Assembly: GCA_903835235.1 (NCBI GenBank)
Contig: CAILMF010000066.1
Span: 1-64,000, forward strand
Length of the DNA: 64,000 nt
DNA from: an uncultured Rhodospirillales bacterium
GTDB lineage: Bacteria; Pseudomonadota; Alphaproteobacteria; Acetobacterales; Acetobacteraceae
Direction of reading: 5' to 3'
Made by a program: the position numbers and the translations under genes. Shown here one piece after another: positions 29,567 to 38,228 of this stretch. The notes under the pieces are model-generated. The model saw only the letters and a list, made by a program, of their open reading frames with translations, was not told where the DNA came from and ran no database searches. Position 1 is the stretch's first letter. Every line of letters starts with the position of its first letter.

Positions 29567-30496
29567 CTATGGCGAACCGGCCGCCCGACCGCCGCGCAGC
29601 CACCGCTTCACCCGCACCGCCAGCGCCAGCAGCGGCGCCGGCAAGTGCTGGCGCAGCCGATGGTGCAGCCATTGGCGCGGGCTTAGCCGCGGGCGCTGGA
29701 CCGGCGCGCCCTCCTCGCTCCGCAGCCGGGCCAGTTCGATGCGTGCCTCCAGATAGGCGTTCTGGAACATCTCCAGCCGACGCTGGACCCAGTCCGGCGA
29801 TCGATACAGCGGCGAGGCGTTCTGGATGGCATAGACCTCGGGCTGGCCTTTCGCCAACTCCGATGACGCCCCGCCCAGGGCATAGGACGCCACCACCCGG
29901 CTGATGCGACGCAGCCGCAGCTCCGGGTCGGCCATCACCCTCAGCCACCAGTCGTAGTCGGCATGCCGGCGCCAGCGCAGGTCGAATTCGCCCACCCGGT
30001 CGAACACCGCCCGCCGGGCAAAGGTGGCCTGGTGCGGCAGACAGCTCAGCACCATCTCGGTCTCAGCCGCTTCCGCCGGCGGTGGGTCGTGCCGGACCGT
30101 GGCGCCCGGCATCCGCACCATCAGGGAACCATAATACACATCCGCGTGCGGCAGGGCGGCGATCTCCGCCATCGCCTCCGCCACCGCGTCGCGGTCGACA
30201 ATGAAGTCATCCGCATTCATGAACAGCAGGAACTCGCCGGTGGCGCGGCGTATGCCCTTGTTCATCGCGTCGTAGATGCCACCATCCGGCTCGGATACCA
30301 GCTGGGTGATGCCCGCGCGGTGCCGCGCCAGAATGCCCGGCGTGTCATCGGTGGAGGCACCGTCCACCACGATGTACTCGATGGCGGGATAGCTTTGCGA
30401 CACCACGCTGGCGACGCAGGTCTCCAGCGTCGCGGCCGCGTTCCAGCAGACCGTGATGACCGAGACAACAGGCAGTGGCTGTGTCGTCGAGCTCAA
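29567..30496 (-). CDS. Glycosyltransferase family 2
   Basis: This 309-residue GT-A enzyme has [21 protein letters not shown] at the N-terminus, [32 protein letters not shown] and [10 protein letters not shown] (metal-binding Asp pair), and [11 protein letters not shown] on the acceptor side. The C-terminus is basic ([12 protein letters not shown]) and may touch the membrane. No ATG is available in frame at the right place. I chose the TTG at 30496, which gives [13 protein letters not shown] and has a GGGGGG run seven bases upstream; a TTG at 30514 is also possible. It follows the DUF6165 gene on the same strand. Confidence 0.85.
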   Translation of the reverse strand: MSSTTQPLPVVSVITVCWNAAATLETCVASVVSQSYPAIEYIVVDGASTDDTPGILARHRAGITQLVSEPDGGIYDAMNKGIRRATGEFLLFMNADDFIVDRDAVAEAMAEIAALPHADVYYGSLMVRMPGATVRHDPPPAEAAETEMVLSCLPHQATFARRAVFDRVGEFDLRWRRHADYDWWLRVMADPELRLRRISRVVASYALGGASSELAKGQPEVYAIQNASPLYRSPDWVQRRLEMFQNAYLEARIELARLRSEEGAPVQRPRLSPRQWLHHRLRQHLPAPLLALAVRVKRWLRGGRAAGSP

Positions 30497-30520
30497 CGGG
30501 CCGCCCCCCGCCAACGCGCA

Positions 30521-30913
30521 TCAGTACGGCGCATAGGATTTTTCCTCGATCAGGCTGGAGCCGAGCGCCAGGTTGATCTGACGCTTGACTGCCGCGCGGC
30601 GGTCATTGGTGCGGTAGATGCTGCGCGCCACGGTCACGAAGGCCGCGCCGAAATCGCGGCGGCGTTCGCAGTCGCGGATAGCGTCCTCCAGCTCCCAGAT
30701 CTCCTCGTTCACGCCCTTCAGCTCGGCGGTCAGCCGGGTCAGTTCGGCGCTCTCGGGCAGCGCTGCCTGGCGCAGTTGCTGCAGCAGCGTCAGCTCGGCC
30801 TGGGCATTGGCGGTCCTCGCCTGGTCGGTGAACCGGGCGACCTTGATCTCCAGGATGGTGATCTTGTCGATCAGTTCACCGATGGCGATCGGGGTGTTGA
30901 TGGCGTCAGCCAT
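30521..30913 (-). CDS. DUF6165 family protein
   Basis: This 130-residue, mostly helical protein begins INTPIAIGELIDKITILEIKVARF, the conserved start of DUF6165. A central heptad-like stretch (LTRLTAELKGVNEEIWELED) suggests a coiled coil, followed by a conserved NDRRAAVKRQIN segment. Proteins of this family occur beside glycan biosynthesis genes; I know of no established function. The start at 30913 lies five bases after the final stop of the interrupted FkbM-like gene, implying coupling. Confidence 0.85.
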   Translation of the reverse strand: MADAINTPIAIGELIDKITILEIKVARFTDQARTANAQAELTLLQQLRQAALPESAELTRLTAELKGVNEEIWELEDAIRDCERRRDFGAAFVTVARSIYRTNDRRAAVKRQINLALGSSLIEEKSYAPY

Positions 30914-30917
30914 GGCG

Positions 30918-31997
30918 CTACTGGAAGTCCCTGCTGAAGGCCCCGCTGTACAGCGGGCCCAACTCTGCAATGGTCCGCTCCTCGCCGGTCAGCACGTCCA
31001 CCACCGGCAGGTGGCCGATCAGCGCCGGCCGGCCCATGCCGCGCACAAAGTCCAACTTGCCCTCGGCGTTGCGCGAATCACGATGCCGAGGCGGCCAGAT
31101 CCGCACCGAGCCCAGCCGCTCCAGCACCGCCGGCGCCAGGTCCTGCCGCACGAAGAAGGCGTTGACGCCATTGCTGTTGGTGCCGATGAAGACATAGCCC
31201 TACAGCCTGGCCTGGTGGATTGCCGCCTGCACCGAACAGCCGAAATACTGCCCTGAGTGATGCGCCTCCAGCCGTTGGAAGTCCGGCCGATAGGGTACCG
31301 AGATGGCGTGGATATCGCCCAGCACGCCGTTGATTTCGCAGATCAGGATGCTGGCATTGGTGCCGGCCAACTGCTCCAGCACCCAGTAGTCGTTGCCGTC
31401 GATGTCGATGCTGAGGATGCCCAGTTCCTCGCCGAAGCCGTTATCGGCCAGCAGGCCGCGGATATTCTCGGCGGTGATGAAGGCGCAGACCGCGGTCAGG
31501 TCGTGCCGCCAGTACAGCGTTTGCTCGCGCAGCGCCGCCATCGCCGCCTCGTTGCCGTCCATGATCAGGCCGGACCAGCCGCGATTCTCCAGCAGGAAGC
31601 GGGTATTGGCCTCGGCATAGCTTTCCACGCCGAACTCGACGAAGCGCCGCGGGATGCCCGGCAGCACCTGGCACAGCCATTCGATGATGCCGTCCTCACC
31701 CCATTGCGAGGCCACGCGGAACTCGGCATCCGCCAGGCTGTCCAGCCGGCCCAGGCCACGCAGCTGGTTCGCGGCAATGCGCCCCTGCAGCAGCAGGGAG
31801 CGGTCCAGCCGGTCCAGCGCGTGATGCATGAACGCCGTCTGCTGGCCAAGGATTTGCGGCCCCAGCGTGCTCAGCCCATCGGCAGGTGGCGGCGGCGGCG
31901 GCGGCGGCGCCAGGGCGCGCCGTACCCGCCGATAGCCTCGCGCTGCCAGGCCGTAGGGGCCGGGCAGCACCCGCCGCGCCAGGCCGCGCAGGCTCAT
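30918..31997 (-). pseudogene. FkbM-like methyltransferase gene with in-frame TAG
   Basis: The reading frame from 31997 runs 265 codons to a TAG at 31200-31202, then continues in the same frame for 93 more sense codons to a TAG at 30918, directly before the DUF6165 gene. The first part contains a Pro run (APPPPPPPPADG), VASQWGEDGIIEWLCQVL, RRFVEFGVESYAEANTRFLL (SAM-binding type) and ILSIDIDGNDYWVLEQL. The part after the TAG begins GYVFIGTNSNGVNAFFVRQD, which is the conserved end of such proteins. The full product would be about 359 residues. Either the gene is inactivated, the stop is read through, or there is a sequencing error. The start overlaps the upstream methyltransferase gene by four bases. 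Confidence 0.75.
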
Positions 31998-33427
31998 GTC
32001 GTGCTCCTGAGGTATTCCGCCTGCAGCGCGGTGCCGGCCAGCGCATCGGCACGGCCCAGCAGCTCGGCCGCCAGGTCCTGCTTGTTGTAGCAACTGTGCA
32101 GCACCAAAGCCGCCCGGCGCAGTTCCTCCGCCGTCAGCGTCTCCGGCGCATCCAGGCCGCGCAGGTACACCGCGTCGCCCCACAGGGTTCGGCCGCGATG
32201 GAAGGCGCGGCGCGGCGACCCTTCAAAGCTGGCATAGCGCTGCCGGCCCAGGCTGTGAAAATCGATGAAGCCGAAGCCCGCCGCGCGCATTGCCGCGTCG
32301 ATCTCGCCGAACAGCCGCTCGCCGGCATAGATCGGCGTGAACTCGGCCTCGACATGGCAGACCAAGGTCCGCGCCAGCACCTGGGCGGCGTGGGAAATGA
32401 CGACATGGCTGGCGCCCTGCACGTCGATCTTCAGCAGGTCGATCGGCACCTCGTCGGTCAGCATGTCGTCCAGCCGGCGCGTTGCCATCGGCCGCTGTTC
32501 CACCGTTTCAAGCAACTGGTCCAGCCCCCCGAAGGGCTTGGTGACAGGGTGGTTGGTCGGGAGCGTCGAGGAGGTGGCGTCGAACCAGTTGATGTAGAAC
32601 GTCACCGGCCCACCATCGCCGATCAGGTGCGGATAGGTCCGAATCACCGCGCCATCCGGCCTCTGGACCTCCACCGGCTCGGCGCTATCGCCTTCCTGCT
32701 TCAGGAAGGGGTCAAATCCGATGACGACAACGGGCGCCACGGCGCGCAGCGGCGCGTGGATGTCGCCTTCAGTGGCCAACTCCTGGGAGCCGATGTCGAC
32801 CACCCGCAGCGGCGCCGACCCCTCGGGCCAGGCCAGGGGGTAGGGCGTCGGCTTGCTGAGGAACGGCAGCAGGTACTGGAAGGAGCGCGCGCCCTGCGCG
32901 GCCTCGTTCATGTTGACCAGCATGGCAAGCGCCTCGGCCGCCGGCTGGTCGGCGCAGGCCAGGGTTGTCGCGCCTGAGCTGGCGAGCGTCGTCTCCGGCA
33001 ACTCCAGAAGGATATCCTGCATCAGGTTGATGAAGGCCTGCATGCCGCTGCGCGAGGGGCCGCCGACCACGGCGTCGAAGTGCTCCATCCGTCGCAGATG
33101 CGCGATGATTTCCTGCGACTCCGCAACCTGTTGGCGCAGCTGGGCAATCTCCGGCAGCCGCGGCAAGGTCAGGGCCTCGGCCAGTTGCAGGCGCAGCAGG
33201 GCATTCTCATGCCGCGTCGCCTCAAGTGCCGCGCTGTCCGAGTGCAGGGCAATCAGGCGCCGCTGGCTGATCGGTCGATAGCCCCAGCGATTGAAACGCG
33301 CGGCCCGCAGCGCAGAGCGCAGCACCTGCCGAGTTGAGCGCTTGCCGGTCGCCCACCCCATCAGCGCGCCAAGCGCGCGCCTGGCCGCGCTGGCCAGCCG
33401 GGCGGCGATCGAAGGCCGTTCGCTCAT
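31994..33427 (-). CDS. FkbM-family methyltransferase with N-terminal coiled coil
   Basis: This is a 477-residue protein. The first 60 residues are basic; about 65-115 form a predicted coiled coil (ENALLRLQLAEALTLPRLPE, then LRQQVAESQEIIAHLRRME). The methyltransferase domain spans about 205-430, with VVDIGSQELATEGDIHA as the SAM-binding strand and loop, FDATSSTLPTNHP, and LLKIDVQGASHVVISHA, a hallmark of FkbM proteins. Such enzymes O-methylate sugars in surface glycans and antibiotics. Its start overlaps a possible 33-codon gene (33424-33525) by four bases, and its end overlaps the interrupted methyltransferase gene. Confidence 0.85.
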   Translation of the reverse strand: MSERPSIAARLASAARRALGALMGWATGKRSTRQVLRSALRAARFNRWGYRPISQRRLIALHSDSAALEATRHENALLRLQLAEALTLPRLPEIAQLRQQVAESQEIIAHLRRMEHFDAVVGGPSRSGMQAFINLMQDILLELPETTLASSGATTLACADQPAAEALAMLVNMNEAAQGARSFQYLLPFLSKPTPYPLAWPEGSAPLRVVDIGSQELATEGDIHAPLRAVAPVVVIGFDPFLKQEGDSAEPVEVQRPDGAVIRTYPHLIGDGGPVTFYINWFDATSSTLPTNHPVTKPFGGLDQLLETVEQRPMATRRLDDMLTDEVPIDLLKIDVQGASHVVISHAAQVLARTLVCHVEAEFTPIYAGERLFGEIDAAMRAAGFGFIDFHSLGRQRYASFEGSPRRAFHRGRTLWGDAVYLRGLDAPETLTAEELRRAALVLHSCYNKQDLAAELLGRADALAGTALQAEYLRSTT

Positions 33428-33525
33428 CCGCCTTCACCCGGCAGCTGCGCCGTCAGCGCCTGGTGCCCGCGCAGGGCGCTCACATTCTGCCAGAGGTACA
33501 TGTCATCGCTCTTCATCTTCCGCAT
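33424..33525 (-). CDS. Possible 33-residue peptide gene
   Basis: A short frame encodes a peptide beginning MRKMKSDDMYLWQNVSALRG and ending GEGG, and overlaps the FkbM gene start as ATGA. The overlap and the good codon bias suggest translation; it may also be the last remnant of a longer gene lost from the 1.1 kb region upstream. No family recognised. Confidence 0.35.
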   Translation of the reverse strand: MRKMKSDDMYLWQNVSALRGHQALTAQLPGEGG

Positions 33526-34613
33526 ATTCTGTTCCCGGCTACCCCACCGCAGCGGGCAGGCACACCGCCGACACGAACGTCATGGCAAAGCGGAGCCATA
33601 ACGCCAGATCCCTGTCCGTTGTCCAACGGGGGCAAGACTTCACGTGCTGGCCGGCCGCGCTGCCATTCCCCAGACTGAACAGCATTATCGATTCTCGTAC
33701 GTAGTAACCCTTAGGTTTACATGAAACTAGCACCACGGCCAGCAGCAATGGCGCCGGCCATCCCCGGAGGCAGTATGGAATGGTGCAGCAGGTGCAGCTG
33801 AGCTTCCCGCGCGTCACCCAGGTGCAGGCGCCGGCGGCGCTGCCATGTCGTCTCTGCGTATCCAGATGAGGGTGGCGCCGGTGGCGCGGAGGGCCTGCTT
33901 GTGAAGACCGTCGGATTGGCCGTTTGCAGTTGAATGATCAGCCGCCTGCGCAGGTCGAAGCTGCCATCGAGGATGGGTGCCTCGACCAACCCGGGCCAAT
34001 CCAGCGCAAGGCGCACTCAGCGAAGGCGCTGACGCTTGGCGTCGTGGGCGGCGACGCAGCGAGAGCCGTGATCTTGTTGAACGAACGCCCGTTCCGACTA
34101 TCCAGCCCGTGCAGCGCAGGTTCGCCGGTGAAGAGGACCTTGGTGGAGGATTTGGCAGAGCGCATAGCCGGCCGGTCTCCGCCTGTTGCGCCTGCCGCAT
34201 CCTGGCATGCGCAGACCGGGGTGCGGCAGCCGCTGCGGTGCCAAAGTTTAGCCTATCTGGCCGCGCGGGGCGCTGCAGTCTCATGGCGCGCCTTCGACGG
34301 CCACCCGCAGCCAACCGGTCCCACCAAGCCGTCGGCGCGGCCATGTCCGGCGGCAGCAACAAACCTCGCTCGGCTGATGAACTGCCCTTTGTGCTTGCAC
34401 CCGGCCAAGAATAACTCAGAAAAATCAGCGCTATTGTTGCTATTTTGTAAAGACTCGATTTCTTCGACTTATTGCCACCATCGGCGCCAGGCTGGTCGGT
34501 TACAGCATGTCCTGCAAAACAAAGCCGAATTCCGTATGCCGCTGGTTGACAACTCTCCGGTGCCCTGCAAAACGACGGTCCCGCGGGCGCGTATGATGGG
34601 GATTTAAGGCGCT
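33526..34613. other. Lower-GC region without a convincing gene, 1.1 kb
   Basis: The stretch separates the divergent halves of the first polysaccharide block. GC content and codon bias drop relative to the surroundings, and several short overlapping frames are present on both strands without a dominant one. On the minus strand one frame gives VLFTGEPALHGLDSRNGRSF (near 34080-34140) and another gives GLVEAPILDGSFDLRRRLI (near 33935-33990). Together they could be pieces of one frameshifted gene, but I recognise no family. The 34410-34480 part is AT-rich and probably holds the promoter of the gene at 34614; TTGACA at 34546-34551 has no good -10 partner. Confidence 0.4.
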
Positions 34614-35942
34614 ATGCACATCCTGCACAAACGGCGTTGTCGCGTTTGTGGTTGCTCGGACCTGCAGCCCGTGATCGATCTCGGTGAGCAGTTCCTGCAA
34701 GGCTCGTTCGTCAAGCCGTCCACCCAGTCGCCGCCGATGCGCAAGATCCCGACCCAGCTGGTGCGCTGCGACGTGACCCGCAGCGAGGATGCCTGCGGCC
34801 TGCTGCAACTTGCCCATTCGATCCCGCCCGAAATTCTCTATGCCAATTACTGGTACCGCTCGGGCACCAACGCCACCATGCGCAACCACCTGGCCGAGAT
34901 TGCCCAGAGCGCGCTGGCAATGCTGACGCCGAAGGAGCATCGCGCGCTCGACATCGGCTGCAATGACGGCACGTTGCTCAACGCGATCCCCGCCAGCTTC
35001 GAGCGCTGGGGCGTCGACCCCTCGGACATCGCCGCCAGCATCCAGCCGCCGATCAAGGTCATCAGCTCGGTCTTCCCGTCGGACAAGGCGGCCCACCAGC
35101 TGCGCGGCCTGCGCTTCGACCTCGTCACCTCCATCGCCATGTTCTACGACCTGGAGGACCCGGTCACCTTCGCCCGCGCCATCAACGACCTGCTGGCGCC
35201 CGATGGCATCTGGGTGCTGGAAATGTCGTACATGCCGCTGATGCTGGCGATGAACTCGTTCGACACCATCTGCCATGAGCACCTGGAATACTACAGCCTG
35301 TCGGTGCTCAACACGATCATGGCGAAGGCCGGGCTGCGCATCTTCCAGGTCTCGCTGAACTGGATCAACGGCGGCAGCATCCGCTGCTACGTCAGCAAGG
35401 CGGACTGCTTCCGCTACGACAACGCCGCCGCCAGCGACCTGATCCGCCGGCTGCAGGTCAACGAATTCCAGATGAAGCTGGACACCGCGGAGCCCTACCA
35501 GGCCTTCCAGCTGCGCATCGCGGACCTGCGCACGCAGATGGGCCAGCTGCTGGACCGCATCCATGCCGAAGGCGGCCGCGTCCATGTCTATGGCGCCTCC
35601 ACCAAGGGCAACGTGCTGCTGCAATGGTACGGGATCGATTCCTACAAGATTCCCTTCGCCGCCGACCGCAACCCGGAGAAGGAAGGTGCCATGACGCTCG
35701 GCACCGGCATCCGCATCATCTCCGAGGCGGAATCGCGCGCCATGGCACCGGAATACTACCTGGTGCTGCCATGGCACTTCAAAAAGGAATTCCTTGAGCG
35801 CGAGCGCGACACCATCATGGCCGGCACCAGCATGATCTTCCCGCTGCCGGAAATCGTCGTGGTCAACGCCGCCAACTTCGAAGCCCAGCTGGCCGCGGCC
35901 GAAGTCAGCGGGACGATGCTAGAGCATGTCCTCGGCATCTGA
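34614..35942 (+). CDS. Sugar C-methyltransferase (class I SAM-dependent)
   Basis: This 442-residue protein has the three-part layout of NDP-sugar C-methyltransferases such as TylC3/NovU. There is an N-terminal zinc-binding domain (RRCRVCGCSDLQPVIDLGEQ), a SAM-binding domain with ALDIGCNDGTLLNAIP near residue 112 and the ICHEHLEYYSLSVLN motif containing the catalytic His region, and a C-terminal domain with VHVYGASTKGNVLLQWYGID. It would methylate C3 (or C5) of a 4-keto-6-deoxy sugar nucleotide. The next gene, an SDR, overlaps by 17 bases. A second homologue is at 48865-50085. Confidence 0.9.
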   Translation: MHILHKRRCRVCGCSDLQPVIDLGEQFLQGSFVKPSTQSPPMRKIPTQLVRCDVTRSEDACGLLQLAHSIPPEILYANYWYRSGTNATMRNHLAEIAQSALAMLTPKEHRALDIGCNDGTLLNAIPASFERWGVDPSDIAASIQPPIKVISSVFPSDKAAHQLRGLRFDLVTSIAMFYDLEDPVTFARAINDLLAPDGIWVLEMSYMPLMLAMNSFDTICHEHLEYYSLSVLNTIMAKAGLRIFQVSLNWINGGSIRCYVSKADCFRYDNAAASDLIRRLQVNEFQMKLDTAEPYQAFQLRIADLRTQMGQLLDRIHAEGGRVHVYGASTKGNVLLQWYGIDSYKIPFAADRNPEKEGAMTLGTGIRIISEAESRAMAPEYYLVLPWHFKKEFLERERDTIMAGTSMIFPLPEIVVVNAANFEAQLAAAEVSGTMLEHVLGI

Positions 35943-36891
35943 GCCGTCGTCCCTGGCGCTGGTCCTGGGGGGCAACGGCCAAGACGGCGGCTACCTCGCC
36001 GAAGCGTTGCTGGCTCGGGGCGAGCGTGTCCTCAGCCTGGCCCGCCAACCCGGATCGCGCTGGGTCGCGCCGGGTGCCGGCTTCACCTACCAGGCGCTGG
36101 ACCTGACCGACCGCGCGGCGCTGGCAGCGGTGCTGCGACGGCACCGGCCTGCGCGCATCTTCCACCTGGCCGCGGTCAACGGCTCGGCCGGCTACAGCTA
36201 TGAGGCCGGCTGGCAGGAAGCGCTGGCGGTGAATGTCGCCAGCGTCCACACCTGCCTGGAACACATCCGCACGGCCGCGCCCGACACCCGGCTGTTCTAC
36301 GCCAGCAGCCTGAAGGCCTTCGGCGACCCGCCTCCGGCGGTGGTGGCGGAAGCAACACCGCGCCGCAGTACCTGCCTGTACGGCATCACCAAGAACGCCG
36401 GCACCGACCTGGTGCGCCACTACCGCGCCAAGCATGGCGTCTGGGCCTCGGTCGGGTATTTCTGCAACCATGATTCGCCGCGCCGGCCCGACAGCTTCTT
36501 CATCCCGCGGCTGATCAACCACCTGCTGGGCCAGTTGCCCGGGCACCAGCCCAGCCCGCCGGTCGCCTCTCTGGACTTCTGGTGCGACTGGGGCAGCGCG
36601 CAGGAGTTCATGCAGCTGGCGGCCGACCTGATGGATGCCGCGGCGCCTGGCGATGCCGTCTTTGCCAGTGGCCACCCGGTGCATGCCGCTGCGCTGGCCG
36701 CCGAGCTGGCAGCCGACCTCGGCCTGCCCGCCCCGGACTCACCCCGCAGTGAACCAGCGCCGCCCTTCCGCGCCGACCTCTCCGGCCTGCTGGCCATGGC
36801 CGGCCGCCTGCCGCAGTTGGACGGCTTCGCCGTGGCGCGATGGATGCTGCGGGAACGCCTTGCCCCATCCGTAGGGAATATCCCGACATGA
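35926..36891 (+). CDS. GMD-like NAD-dependent epimerase/reductase (SDR)
   Basis: This 321-residue extended SDR is related to GDP-mannose dehydratases: LVLGGNGQDGGYLAEALL (NAD-binding), STCLYGITKNAGTDLV (Tyr-Lys pair) and NHDSPRRPDSFFIPRLI (GMD-like loop). The usual T-S-E triplet of GMD (QASTSELYG) is replaced by YASSLKAFG, so the catalytic Glu needed for dehydration is a Lys here. It is therefore more likely a 4-ketoreductase or epimerase for the product of the C-methyltransferase in front of it. It overlaps that gene by 17 bases and the next by four, so the three form one operon. Confidence 0.82.
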   Translation: MSSASEPSSLALVLGGNGQDGGYLAEALLARGERVLSLARQPGSRWVAPGAGFTYQALDLTDRAALAAVLRRHRPARIFHLAAVNGSAGYSYEAGWQEALAVNVASVHTCLEHIRTAAPDTRLFYASSLKAFGDPPPAVVAEATPRRSTCLYGITKNAGTDLVRHYRAKHGVWASVGYFCNHDSPRRPDSFFIPRLINHLLGQLPGHQPSPPVASLDFWCDWGSAQEFMQLAADLMDAAAPGDAVFASGHPVHAAALAAELAADLGLPAPDSPRSEPAPPFRADLSGLLAMAGRLPQLDGFAVARWMLRERLAPSVGNIPT

Positions 36892-38036
36892 CGAACATCC
36901 TGCTGGGCATGCTCGGCTCCAACGGCGATTGCCTCTACGCCACCGCCATCGCCCGCCAGCTCAAGCTCGACTTCCCCGGCTGCCACCTCACCTGGGCCAT
37001 CGGCCGGATGAGCCGTCAGGTGCTGGTGAACAACCCCGACGTGGATACGCTGTGGGAGGTGCCGCAGGCCTCCTGGGCGGAGGCCGAGCGGTCATGGACG
37101 CTGTTCGAGGCCGAGGCGCATGACCTGGCCAATGCTGGCCGCTTCGACCACGTCTATCTGCCACAGATTTCCCCCGCCCGCTTTGGCAACTACGACGGCA
37201 CCATCCGACCCTCGATCTTCCGCGGCTTTCCCCGGGCGCTGACCGTGCCGGTGGACGTGACCATCGCACTGACCGAGGAAGAGACCGCGGCGGTGGACAG
37301 CTGGGTCAACGCCAGCCCCATCGCCAGCGCCTCGCAGGTGGTGCTGTGCGAATGCTCCTCCAAATCCGGCCAGTCCTTCATGTCGCTCGACATGGCCCTG
37401 GAGATTGCCGAAACCATCACCGCGGCGCGGCAGAAGACGGTGGTGGTGATCTCCACGCATGAACAGCTGCGCACCGACAATCCGCGGATCATCAGCGGCG
37501 GCGCGCTCAGCATCCGGCAGAATGCGCGACTGACCCACTACGTGGACCTGTTCCTGGGCTGCGGCAGCGGGCTGACCGTGGCGGCCACCGCCGGCTGCGC
37601 CAAGCCGCGCCTGCCCAACATCCAGGTGCTGCGGCGCGGCAGTTCGGTCTATGCCTCCTTCCGGCATGACTTCCAGTATTTCGGCAAGCCGGCCGACCAC
37701 TTCCTGGAAGTGACGCGAGAGGATGCCGGCCATATCGCCCAGGTTGCGCTGGTGGCGCTGGCGGACGGCTTTGCCGCCGCCCAGGCCGAGCATGACGACC
37801 CGGTGCCACTGACCTTCGACTGGTACATGCATCTCATCAGTACGATGCTGCTGGAACGCGGCCGGTATGTCGATGCGGCACGTTCCCTGCTGGTGACGCT
37901 GGAGCGCTACGGCCACCAGCAGCAGCTGCAGGTTTTCGGCAAGTATCGCGTGCTGCCCTTCCTGGCGGACGACCCGCGCCACGTCCTGCCGCATCGGCGG
38001 CAAGAGGCGGATCGGCTGCGCGCGCTGCTGGACTGA
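36888..38036 (+). CDS. Glycosyltransferase family 9-like protein
   Basis: This 382-residue protein has a GT9-type N-terminus (MTNILLGMLGSNGDCLYATA, like heptosyltransferases), TWAIGRMSRQVLVNNPDVDT, and DLFLGCGSGLTVAATAGCAKP at the donor site near residue 230. The C-terminal 70 residues are helical and outside the GT fold. Heptosyltransferase-like proteins move ADP-heptose or other sugars to lipid A-core or capsule; here the acceptor is unknown. The start is fixed by the ATGA overlap with the SDR gene. Last gene of the plus-strand trio. Confidence 0.75.
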   Translation: MTNILLGMLGSNGDCLYATAIARQLKLDFPGCHLTWAIGRMSRQVLVNNPDVDTLWEVPQASWAEAERSWTLFEAEAHDLANAGRFDHVYLPQISPARFGNYDGTIRPSIFRGFPRALTVPVDVTIALTEEETAAVDSWVNASPIASASQVVLCECSSKSGQSFMSLDMALEIAETITAARQKTVVVISTHEQLRTDNPRIISGGALSIRQNARLTHYVDLFLGCGSGLTVAATAGCAKPRLPNIQVLRRGSSVYASFRHDFQYFGKPADHFLEVTREDAGHIAQVALVALADGFAAAQAEHDDPVPLTFDWYMHLISTMLLERGRYVDAARSLLVTLERYGHQQQLQVFGKYRVLPFLADDPRHVLPHRRQEADRLRALLD

Positions 38037-38228
38037 TGACAAGCGCAGGAAGGTTCCACCTTCCCGCCCCTCAATCGCGTTGTGCGATCAGCACGCCTCC
38101 GGCGTGAAGCGGGCTGCCTCGGCAGCCCTTGGCTACGCGGCATAAGCCGCGGCGCCCATTCGGGCGCTCGGCCCGACAGGCGGGCCGCAGGCCGGAACTT
38201 CATAGGCTTGGTTTGATACCGCCCCGCG
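38037..38228. other. Convergent intergenic region with several hairpins
   Basis: Between two convergent genes there are several short inverted repeats, including GGAAGGT/ACCTTCC (38048-38064), GGGCTGC/GCAGCCC and GCGCCC/GGGCGC. None is followed by a T tract. They may serve bidirectional termination. Confidence 0.4.

Noticed and set aside
30499-30521. ATG at 30521 as start of the GT2 gene (TGATG overlap with the DUF6165 gene)
   Set aside because: That ATG is in another frame and leads to a short nonsense peptide. The transferase frame begins at a TTG (30496 or 30514).
34546-34574. Sigma70 promoter from TTGACA at 34546
   Set aside because: No acceptable -10 element occurs 16-18 bases downstream.
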